A DNA stretch of 64,000 nucleotides from Lichina pygmaea (lineage: Eukaryota; Ascomycota; Lichinomycetes; Lichinales; Lichinaceae): assembly GCA_963422465.1 (NCBI GenBank), contig OY730171.1:1674001-1738000 (forward strand), in the 5' to 3' direction. Every line of letters starts with the position of its first letter. The stretch's first letter is position 1. The position numbers and the translations under genes were made by a program. The notes under the pieces are model-generated. The model ran no database searches. It had not been told where the DNA came from and was given only the letters and a program-made list of their open reading frames with translations. Positions 55,412 to 64,000 of this stretch are shown here, piece by piece.

Positions 55412-56496
55412 CTCGAACAGGGTGAGACAGGGGTTTTTCTTTTCAACCTTTCTTTCCAGAGGCGTTCTGGTTGTAGAGCTTGCTTTCGTTGTACTGCTAT
55501 ACTGTTTTGGGCTGTTGGTGGGATATGGAGCATGGAGTGTGATAGGGTGGGACGATGGGATGGGATAGATGGGATGTAATAGAACGAAATGTAATGAGAT
55601 GGGCTATGTGGAACGGGAGGTCGAAGGAAAGCATTAGGTCAGATAAGATGTCTGTTGAGAGGGTCAGAGTCGAGGGTTAGAGTGTTTGGCAAGGGGACGG
55701 ACAACAGATGGTGTTGTTTGACGAAAGTACTGTGGCTTATTGTGCTGTCTTCTTCTTAGTCGATACTTTCTGTACTGTCTTGTTCTTGATGTATGCCCGT
55801 CTAGCAGAAATCATAAAGCAACAGACCGACAAGAGTCCACGCTTCAACATTCTAATTTCATATGTACATCCCCACATACACATCCACAACCACACATCTA
55901 TATCCGCATCCCAACTCTCAACCATAAGCAAGGAAAGAGAAGGGAACAGAAGGAATCAAAAGGAGAGGAATAACAACAAGCGAAGAGAAGCGAAGAGAAA
56001 GGATCGACGTGGCTTGACACGTCGTGCAGGTATGATCTTGCTTTGCAACGGAAGCAAGATGATGTAGTATTGTAGCTTGAAAGGATCAGACTTGGAGGAA
56101 CTAGAGTTGGAAGAATCAGATTTGGAAGGATCAGAGGGAGAAGGACCCCCGGAGTCTGGGAAAGGCCAAAAGGACAAGAGGACAAATTGTTCAAGGAGGG
56201 AGTATAGACAGCAAGATATGAAGACGGCATCGTCCTTTTCAACCCTTCCGAGGCTACAGTATAGGGAAACGGAGAAAATGAAAATGAAAATGAAAACGAA
56301 AAGAAAAGAAGCCGATTCGGGTCGCTGACAGATGAGTGCACGCAACAGAAGAGGAACAGACATTCTGGGAAAGATCACGACTGCGCAGTTCCGGTTGGCT
56401 AAGAGAAAACCAAAAATCCCTCGACCGCCCGTGTCCCCGACTTGCTATCTCCCTCGGCCTCTCTCATCTTCCCTCGGTCGTTTTCCTTCTCGCTCC
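55412..56496. other. Intergenic region between transposon nest and UBC7
   Basis: No supportable gene. The DNA is A/G-rich in places (about 55,930-56,010 and 56,270-56,310) and has degenerate ATGGGATRGGATG-like repeats around 55,540-55,600. A gga-tcaga-ttgga series of short direct repeats lies at 56,085-56,140. The right end is the 3' flank of UBC7. Confidence 0.45.
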
Positions 56497-57513
56497 CTAC
56501 ATGTCCAGGCTGTCGCGCACGCACTTGCGCACGCGTTTCTTAAACTCGGCCGAGTCGTCGCGCCAGAGCCGGGCCGCGTCGAGGTTCGCGGCCGACTCGT
56601 CGTTGGGGCTCGACAGCATGCTGATGACGCTGAGCAGGATCGACTCGGGCGTCTGCACGGGCGTCCATCGCTCCGACGCCGACTCGTACCCGTACTTGTC
56701 GTCCTCGGGCGGATGCAGAATCGAGATGCACACTTCACCGTTTGCGTATACTGTTGCTTGCGACAAAGACGGAAGCGTCGGTCGAAACCCGGGACGTCGT
56801 CCGCTCTGTACCCCCCTGGCGCAACCCGCCGGCACGGGCGGGTTCCCGGGGGGAAGGACGACGACGACATCCCGTCAGGACAGAGTTTGGTCAGCCGGGG
56901 AGATTCTTTCGGGAGGGGGAAAAGGGGGGGGGGGGGGGGGGGGGAGGTGGTAGTGGTAGTTGGTAAGGAGGTGAGAGGGGGTTAGAGTTGGAGTGGAGCG
57001 TAGGCAGAGAAGCCTCTGTGGAAAGTTGCCAGGGGAAAAAGTCAATGGCGGAGCGACGTACTATTAGGGTGGAAGATTGGAGTCTCAAACTTCATCTTGG
57101 GTGGTAAATGTGGATACTCCTTCGGGAAGCTGAGTCGCGCACGAAAGAAACCGCCTGTCCAGCACCGCCAAAAGCACAGCAGATGCAGCGCGCTTCTGGT
57201 CAGTCCGACTCCCAGGCCTGTGCACAGCACGACACATGAAACGAGTGACCGGAGAAGGAGACTTGTGATATCCAACAGCACCCCTACGACAGCCGTCCCA
57301 AGACGGGTGGACAGGAAGAGACCCGATCCCTCGCGCCCCTCTCTCTTGCCCTTCCCACTCACCACCGTAGTACTTGACGTCATCGCTGATCATGAGCATC
57401 ACCTCCCACTCGAAGATGTTGTTGTCGTCGACCAAGCCGCAGCTGATGCCCGGGATGTCTCGGTCCGACTGCATCTGCTTCAGCTGTCGGCTGAGCAGCG
57501 CTGCCGACGCCAT
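56497..57513 (-). CDS. UBC7: UBC7/UBE2G-type E2 ubiquitin-conjugating enzyme (165 aa)
   Basis: The exons are 57513-57363, 57154-57062 and 56750-56497. The introns are 208 and 311 nt (GTGAGT/ACAG and GTACGT/ACAG) and phases agree. The catalytic Cys89 lies in YANGEVCISILHPP after the HPN motif. It is followed by the acidic loop insertion EDDKYGYESASERW that is diagnostic of the Ubc7/Ube2g group. The helix QTPESILLSVISMLSSPNDES ends the fold. This E2 serves ER-associated degradation with membrane E3 ligases. Length matches yeast Ubc7 (165). Intron 2 is unusually long for this window and contains a homopolymer run of about 21 (G on the plus strand, 56,924-56,944). Start chosen at MASAALLSRQL, the family N-terminus. 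Confidence 0.93.
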
Positions 57514-59391
57514 GTCCTGCCTTCTCTCCGGGTGCGGTGCCCCAGGTCCCTGTTGCCCTTTCTCCGGCGGCCGACGAGGTTCGCGCGTGCTTGTCTCCGA
57601 CGTGAAGCTCGCTGGGCACTCGGCGCGCACGGGAGGCCGAGGCTGCGGTCGAGCGCCGGTCGAGATCGTGGTTCGGTGGTCGGAGCGAGATTCAAGACGA
57701 ACTGACTCCCGCGGTTGCGTTCAGATCGTCGCCCACGGATAATCCAGCCGACCGACGTGGAGAATGCAAGGTATGCTCCGCTAGATCGCGACTCGGCACG
57801 CTGCTGACATGTGAGCGGAGGCTTGCCACGGTCCACTAGACGTCGACAAGATGCTATCTCGAGACCACCAAGGGTGGATCGACTGAGACGTGACGCCGTA
57901 CCGTAAAGGACGGAGGATTCGACCGACGTGAGATCCTGTTGCCTGTGAAGGACCCCCGTCAGCCCGCCTGCATGAACGAGTGTCCGTGAGGGATGGTGAG
58001 AACAGCACGACCTGCGAAGGTGTGATCAAGGCCAATGCCGGCCGACCGAAGCCGGGGCTTGCCGCTCTCGAGACGGCCACTGGGCTAGGCAGGGACTAGA
58101 GGCACCAGAGCCACGAGCTTCTCCTCGCAGGGCCTCTTCATGTTGCTTCACTCACCACGGCCTTTTTCCCACGACAGCAGTAAGGAGACGGAGCACTCGG
58201 GAGCGTCTATCCCCTCTCTCGACGCGTACTGACGCTGAGCAACAAAGCCGAGGATGAGAAGCAGCTACAGGACATTGCCGTTGTCGGGTTAGCGTGTCGG
58301 TCTGTTACGTTAGTCAGCGTCTAGGCTCCTGTGGCGCTTACTGGTACGGTACGCCACAGCGCACCAAGCCGTTTCTATCGCGACGTCCGATGGAAGTGGC
58401 GCCACTCGACGAAGGTACATACGTACTGTACCTACGTACGAAGGTACGTATGAGGTCAGTGTCTAGAGATCTCTGGGCGTACGGAAGTACTGTACTCCGT
58501 ACAAGAGTGGCTAGTACTTATCGATCTTCAACAAATATGACAGGCAAAAGTTCTTGAGTATGGTCATATGACTACCAGGCCTGTCCGCCCAGAGATTTCT
58601 GATGATCAACCTGGCACATACGTACTACTTCCGTACCTCCGTACGCATGTACAAGACGCACGTGATTGCTGATACAAAACCAACGTCGCATTACTTATGC
58701 CCACTGCGACCGACAACATGTACGGAGTACTCGTAGGGGTGTACGGTACTGAAGTACACAGACTCTTGTCATGACGCTGTAATACGTACGTTACGTACCT
58801 CCGTACTTTGGAAGCGATGACTTAAAGCCTACGAGCCTCCACCGCTGCCCCTTCGGCACCTACCCAGATACTGTAGGTCCGTTCTCAATATTTTTGTCCT
58901 ACGAACTCAGGGACTGCTCGGGCTGTCCCCCGGTTCACATGCCAAAGTAGGTGGGGCTAACAGTACGGAGTATCCCGTACCTATGGAGGTACATAGCCAC
59001 ATGCGTATAAGTACAGTATCATCCTTGGGGGATACTGTACGAATGTACGGAGTACGTACGTGTACTGCTGTACCCTTGTACGGAGTACTCCGTACATCAC
59101 CTGCCTCTGCCTATCGAGAGCGCCCCTGACGCTTCTTGCGTGACAAAGCCAGGAGCTCTTGAGCTCGGAGTCGACCTTGCATTCGGACGGAGCTCCTCTA
59201 CTACAACCGATTTTGCTAACACCTCCGGAAAGGACAACCCTACGTTGAGGAAAGAACGCTTTGCAGCGCCATGATTGCTAGCACCATGAAGAAAAAGAGA
59301 AGATGATCGCTCAAGAAAGGACGACAGGATGGAGACGAGGACAGACCAACGACGTCGTCTTGAACCTGGTCGGTCAACAAAAGACAGCAAT
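57514..59391. other. Intergenic region, GTAC-rich in its right half
   Basis: No gene is supported. From about 58,410 to 59,095 the DNA is densely studded with GTAC palindromes and variants such as acgtacgt and ggagtactccgtac. The left part holds the UBC7 promoter on the minus strand. Confidence 0.5.
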
Positions 59392-60423
59392 TCAACCCCC
59401 GGCAGGAATCCTCATGGGAGCGCGAACTGGTGGAGCGCGACCTGGAACACCACCTGGAGCAGGTTGCCCGCCGCCGAAGTAACGAGATGCGGTGCCCGCG
59501 ACTTCCTTGGCCTTCTCTAACAGAGGGCCACCCTGCCGAAGAGAGGATCGTTAGCATCATCGTCCGCCAGTCTCGACTTTCAGACCCTCCCACATACCGC
59601 TGCCTCTGTCGCCGCCGCCTTCGCCTCCGCCTCCCGTGCCGCCTCCGCCTTCTCCCTCTTCTCTTCCCGCCTCAGTTTGGTGACCTTCTCGGAACGGGAT
59701 CTCTGGATGCAGTCGGCCCGAATGGCGCTCTTGTTTTCTTCAAGCCATTTGTCGTAGGCTTGTTGCTCGTTGAAGTCTTTTGGGGGAACTTCTGGCACCC
59801 ACGGCTTCGGGACTTCTCTTGCCGTATGTTCGTCCCCCCACATGCCGTCGACCAGAGGCTGGGCCAAAGCCGTGGCCTAGACTGCCGGTCAGCACTCATT
59901 CGACTAACGTGCGGCTCCCATCTCCTTTGCTGACCCTGTACTGCATGCACGCTTGAAGGCTAGCGAAGTCTTTATCATCAAGACTTTGCATGTACATATC
60001 ATCGTCCATGAGGTAAAGTCCAGCGGTCGTCCTGTCGGCCTTCGTCTGTATCCTGGGTTTCCGCCGATTCCCCGGTGTCGGTTTACTCTCCCTGCGCGAT
60101 CCGGGAAGCTTGTTCTTGACGAAGGTAGACGCCTCGCGCCGAAAGGTCGCGAGAGAGTCCTTGACGTTCCGGAGTCCCCCGCCGATCCAAGACCCACGCA
60201 ATGGATTTCGCAATCTGGGTGCGCGCCAGTTCCTGATGGAAGGCAGTTTGGTGCCCACGAGTACGCCGCCAAGGAACCCCGCCGCTGATTCTGCTTGCCC
60301 TTCGGGCTTTGTGTCCTCGGGGAATTGCTCTGCAGCTTTGGGCGTAGGACTCTGCGGGTAGGCAAGCGGGATCGCTATTGTCAGGGCAACGGGCCACAGC
60401 AGAAGAAGATGGAGCGTCCTCAT
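59392..60423 (-). CDS. Secreted protein of unknown function (302 aa, 3 exons)
   Basis: The exons are 60423-59935, 59876-59598 and 59532-59392. The introns are 58 nt (GTCAGC, CTGACC branch, CTAG) and 65 nt (GTATGT, CTAAC branch, GGCAG), all in phase 0. Residues 1-22 form a signal peptide (LHLLLLWPVALTIAIPLA). A basic, Arg/Lys-rich middle follows (residues ~65-135). Next comes MDDDMYMQSLDDKDFASLQAC, then ADCIQRSRSEKVTKLRREEK, a charged helical stretch with Ala/Glu/Lys repeats. The tail is Gly/Pro-rich (GGGQPAPGGVPGRAPPVRAP). There are only two cysteines after the signal peptide, which could pair. I do not recognise the family. The protein could be secreted or retained in the secretory pathway. 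Confidence 0.7.
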
Positions 60424-61783
60424 GGCTGCTCGGGGATGACGCTGTCGGCGGGAGCGACTGGGACGGCGTTCGTTTGCGAAGGGCGTGAGCCGGAAGGCTC
60501 TCCCATATATGTACGGACGCTACGATGCGTACTGGGCGTCTTCCTTCGCCAATGGATCTAATTGCATCAAACTTACGGGCTCGTGGGGCCGTACTCGGTC
60601 GTGCGCTGGCGTGGCCGGTTCGTAATCGTACAGGGGCATCGCCGTCGGGCCCGTATCCGCTGGCCCACACCACTCTCCACGCCCGACAGGCGGCTGACCG
60701 AGATACGCAAGACTTTCACCAAGATTCCCGGACTTGGGCTTGCTCCCGGGGTTAAAGATTTGCACAATCTCGCGTTGGTAGAACTTGACCCGCCGAGGCT
60801 TCACCTCTCGTATTGACCGCAGCTCAAGTGGTGCTGCTGCTTGGCACGCTTGGTTCTATGGTGATAACAGCATCCTAAGCGACGTCGTGCCATGGACGTG
60901 CACCGCCGATACGAGGCCAAGGTGCACAATTATCCAGACATGCCCAGATATCCAAGAACCGACAACAATGAGAGACACTGGACGTTTGATGTGGTTTCCT
61001 CTGCGAAGCCACAAGTTACCATCGAGTTCGAGGATCCCTCCGGTCCAGAGACAGGCGCCGCGGTCTTCACCTGCGGTCGCTGTTCGGGGCATTTACGATG
61101 CCCAGCAACTGATATCAGGCCATCTACGGAAGTAGACCACCTGGAAAAGGGCTGTCGTAGAGAGCTGAGGTGACCAGCGCCTACTATCAGTACTGGATAC
61201 TGTACTGCAATCTGCTGTAGATTCGTAACACCAGACACAGCTGACTCCTTGGCCGGAGACACTTGCCCGCAGCACGCATTTTGCGGCTTCTACCGGTAGC
61301 GCAAACCCAGCATGTAGCTGTTGTATTCTTCCGATGCTGCCGACAGAGTAGGAGACTTGGAGACGTACCCTTCGCATGAGTATGACTCCAATCGGGTTAC
61401 GAATACGACGAGTGAAACGCCCGTGATGTGAAACAAGATGGACACAGTCACGGTGTGTCAAGCCACGTCACGTGTTTCTCGAGCCACGACGTGTGTGGGG
61501 GTGGCGGTGCATTGGCAGCTCAAGGTGGCATTCGAGTACATATGTACGGAACGTACGTTACGTACGTTACGTACCCCCCCCGGTACGGGTACGTACCAGT
61601 ATGTACTGTACTCCCGTACCGTAGGCCCAACCCTACAGTGGCTGAAGCCCAACTCCAGGTAGCAAATTGGCAATCAACTTACGGCTCAAAGCCTACGGTG
61701 CGAGCTAGCCGCTATCGGTCCCCGGTGACGTCCGGAAGTCGAGCTTGAGCCTACTCCGTGTTCCAGGCACCACTACCATCACC
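60424..61783. other. Intergenic region with weak open frames
   Basis: Two short frames look protein-like but cannot be confirmed: minus 60,804-60,520 (94 aa, basic start MKPRRVKFYQREIVQIFNPG) and plus 60,892-61,173 (93 aa with a CGRC pair). Neither matches a family I know. A GTAC island lies at about 61,540-61,620, and CACGTGACGTG-like motifs occur near 61,462-61,500. Confidence 0.4.
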
Positions 61784-62583
61784 ATGGGCGGCAAGAAAGG
61801 CGGCGAGAACACCAAGAAGGTGGCGGGTAACGCCCGCAAGGCCGAGGCAGCAGCGGCGAAGCAAGCCGAAGCCGACGCTCGAAAGTCCAAGGTCGAAGAC
61901 GAGGAGTGGGGCAAAGGCGCGAAGACAAGCTCGAAGAAGTGCGTATCTGTCGCAGCAGACCCGGCGATCCGTCGACAAGCTTCGACTCGCTCTGACGATG
62001 CCGACCATCCTCTTGAGACTACGATAGGGATGCAGCCGAGGCGAAGAAGGCCGAGGCGGCGCGCAAGAAAGCCGAACGGGAGGCTCAGCTCGCAGAGGAA
62101 GAGCGAACGATGAAAGTGGCCAAGACGGGCAACGCCAAGAGCGCGGCCAAGAAGAATGTCAACGGCGGCGGCACGCTGGACATGACCAAGCTCGACGACG
62201 AAGCAGAAGCAGGACCGTCTTCGGCAGCCGGTCGGGCCAAGCGGGACCCCGCGCTCACGGCGTCGGGCATCGACAACGCCCTGGACGCGTTGACGTTGAC
62301 GACGACGGACCCGTCGCGCGACAAGGTCGACCGACACCCGGAGCGGCGGTTCCGGGCCGCCTACCTCGCGTACGAGGCGCGCCGCCTGCCCGAGGTCGAG
62401 CACGAGTTCAAGGGGCTGCGGCGGAACCAGCGCATCGAGATTGTGCGCCGCGAGTTCGAGCGCCACCCGGACAACCCCTTCAACCAGGCCAGCGCCCGGT
62501 TCGACTCGTCCAAGCACGAGCTCGAGGGCATCCGGCTCGACGAACGCCAGAAGATGGAGGAGAGGTTGACCAGGGAGGGGTAG
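61784..62583 (+). CDS. CCDC124/Oxs1-family ribosome-associated protein (236 aa)
   Basis: The exons are 61784-61938 and 62028-62583. The 89-nt intron begins GTGCGT and ends GATAG, and phases agree. The N-terminus MGGKKGGENTKK leads into a long Lys/Ala/Glu coiled coil (ARKAEAAAAKQAEAD, then EAKKAEAARKKAEREAQ). A Gly-rich linker with LDMTKLDDE follows. The conserved C-terminal domain has NALDALTLTT, HPERRFRAAYLAYEARRLPE and QRIEIVRREFERHPDNPFNQ. This arrangement is that of CCDC124 and its fungal relatives (S. pombe Oxs1), which associate with ribosomes and translation or stress control. The intron interrupts the coiled coil at Lys, as often seen in basic coiled coils. Cytoplasmic and nuclear localisation is inferred from the family only. 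Confidence 0.88.
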
Positions 62584-62859
62584 ACACCCGAACCGCTGCC
62601 GATGGAGAGTTTTATATCCGGAGGAGTGTCAGGGGAAAGCAACAGCAGAGCAGCAGTAGATGTACGACTAGTTGCTTCGTGCTGTTTTCGGAGCAGCTCC
62701 ATCTCATGATTACTTGTCATCCACCCTTTCCTTTCTGCTCGTACGCAACGTAGGTGCTGTGCGTACGACATTATACGTCCATATATTCAGATGAGAATCT
62801 GTGGTGGCAGCATGAGCCCGGGCATCTATTCGATCCATCTCTTGCCCGGCTGCTCGTCC

Positions 62860-63055
62860 TTTTATCTGTCTGTTCATCCGTTGATCCGTTCCTTCATTCC
62901 ACTATTCATCCAAGCATTCATTCGTTCATCTATCGATCATACGTTCATCTGTCGATCTCTTATCTGTCTACGTGTGTATCTACGTACGTATCTATTATCC
63001 CATCTATCCCATCCGTCTATCCATTCATCCATCCACTCAGTTATCTATCTGTCTC
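62860..63055. repeat. Imperfect CATT/CATC tetranucleotide tract
   Basis: The DNA is a degenerate array of ttcatt, ttcatc, atccat and atctatct units, with TACGTACGT embedded near 62,980-62,990. It is non-coding simple sequence downstream of the CCDC124-like gene. Confidence 0.7.
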
Positions 63056-63104
63056 GCCCCCTCCCCAACACCTCCCACACTCATGTTCCAAGAACCCCCC
63101 TCTG

Positions 63105-63130
63105 CCCCCCCCCCCCCCCCCCCCCCCCCC
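63105..63130. repeat. Poly-C run (26 C)
   Basis: A continuous run of 26 C on the plus strand. Run length is likely to vary between isolates and to be uncertain in sequencing. Confidence 0.9.
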
Positions 63131-63214
63131 TCTTCCACTCCCTGACCTGGGATACAACAAAACCACAGTAGAGCACGAAGAGTCTACAAGGGTGGGCCTG
63201 CCCCCATCAGTACA

Positions 63215-63360
63215 GCATGAACATGAACATGGAGTTTGATTATGAGTAGGAGTGGGACAACAACGACCATGAGCAGGACCACGACTATAAGCATGACCAT
63301 CACCATGAATTTGAGCAAGACCATGGCCATGAATACAACCATGAGCAAGAATACAAACCT
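63215..63360. repeat. Imperfect CATGAAC/GAGCAAGACCAT repeat
   Basis: Short imperfect units (catgaacatgaa, gaccatcaccatgaa, tgagcaagaccatggccatga, caaccatgagcaag) recur across this stretch. Both strands stay open in some frames only because of the repeat composition, so I do not call a gene. Confidence 0.6.
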
Positions 63361-63769
63361 CGTTCCAGCTATTGCAGAGCCGGATACAACTAGGTCATCC
63401 AAGGGGTTGTCTAGAATAGCAGTCTCCGAGGCCTTCCTCTTCCCCCCAATCTCTCTCCTCTTCTCCTTCCTTGTTTCCACCCTCGCCTGTCTTGTATCAC
63501 TTCTCCTCCATACTCTCCATAATCCAGGTCAAAATAATAGCACAGAATTCATGCTGAGTGATGATGATGATCGTTCGTACTGTAAGAAAGTACTCTACAT
63601 GTGAGTGAGTGTGTGCGTATCTGTAAAGAAGGGAAGGAGGAGGGGGGACAGAGATGGAGAAAGAGGGATGATCACATGCTCACGACAGGCATGACTGGCA
63701 CGACTGGCACGGTTGGCACGACCTTCTCGATTGCTGAGCTGGAACGAGAAACCCAGAAGCAAGAAGCAA

Positions 63770-63871
63770 GACCCAAGATCCAAGATCCAAGACCCAAGAT
63801 CCAAGATCCAAGATCCAAGATCCAAGACCCAAGATCCAAGATCCAAGATCCAAGATCCAAGATCCAAGACC
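63770..63871. repeat. Heptamer minisatellite (CCAAGAT)n
   Basis: About 14 head-to-tail copies of the 7-bp unit ccaagat or its variant ccaagac, with similar degenerate ccaaga/gaagcaa units on either side to the window end. It is not the fungal telomere repeat TTAGGG. Confidence 0.85.
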
Positions 63872-64000
63872 GAAAGACCAACGACCAAGAACCAAGATAT
63901 CAGAAGCCAAAGACCAAGAACCAGAAGCAAGAACCACAAGCAAGAGGCAAGAGGCAAGAAGCAAGAAGCAACAACCAAGAATTCAAAACCAAAGACCAAG

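Noticed and set aside
63184-63480. Minus-strand frame rich in Val, Met and Leu resembling a membrane segment
   Set aside because: It is an artefact of the ATG/CAT-type simple repeat on the opposite strand.
63770-63871. Possible telomere repeat
   Set aside because: The unit is CCAAGAT, not TTAGGG or a known fungal variant, and the surrounding sequence is degenerate rather than terminal.

Overview
The window is nuclear DNA of a filamentous ascomycete (Pezizomycotina). Genes are intron-bearing, with short introns (about 44-120 nt) that usually show GTRNGY donors and CTRAC/CTGAC branch sites. The gene set is typical of that group: COQ2, UTP25, eIF3f, RAD6, UBC7, AXL2, an RTA1-family protein, a Zn2Cys6 factor and CCDC124/Oxs1. 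I cannot name the species; exon models were built by eye from splice signals and reading-phase agreement. A 200-base run of N at 37,798-37,997 is an assembly gap that cuts eIF3f.

Layout. 1-3,225: repeat-rich, with a small inverted-repeat element and one small secreted six-cysteine protein. 3,226-15,606 (minus): one giant secreted protein of about 4,061 residues, with a signal peptide, an eight-cysteine N-terminal domain, 37 tandem copies plus two outlying copies of a four-cysteine module, and long Ser/Thr-rich stretches. This is the most striking object in the window. 15,607-25,020: gene-poor, with a small conserved hypothetical gene and a DUF1279 (Nat2/FAM210-like) mitochondrial protein. 25,021-31,150: a JmjC/R1-zinc-finger chromatin protein divergent from COQ2. 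31,837-39,098: a broken APH-like kinase gene, a GFA-domain gene, UTP25 head-to-head with eIF3f, the gap, and a broken EFM6-like methyltransferase gene. 39,489-51,213: a GNAT acetyltransferase, AXL2, RAD6, an RTA1-family membrane protein, a MITE-like element and a Zn2Cys6 transcription factor. 51,657-55,411: a nest of old LTR-retrotransposon pieces around an internally deleted Mutator-like (FAR1) DNA transposon. 56,497-62,583: UBC7, a secreted protein of unknown function and CCDC124/Oxs1. 62,584-64,000: simple repeats.

The housekeeping genes (ribosome biogenesis, translation, ubiquitin, ubiquinone) are unrelated neighbours, not a pathway cluster, and I see no secondary-metabolite cluster. The accessory content is the giant repeat protein, the small cysteine-rich secreted protein and the transposon nests. 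Intergenic DNA is marked by dense islands of the palindrome GTAC, and several simple-sequence tracts lie between genes. The strongest candidate for something undescribed is the giant module-array protein, which carries direct evidence of very recent internal duplication.
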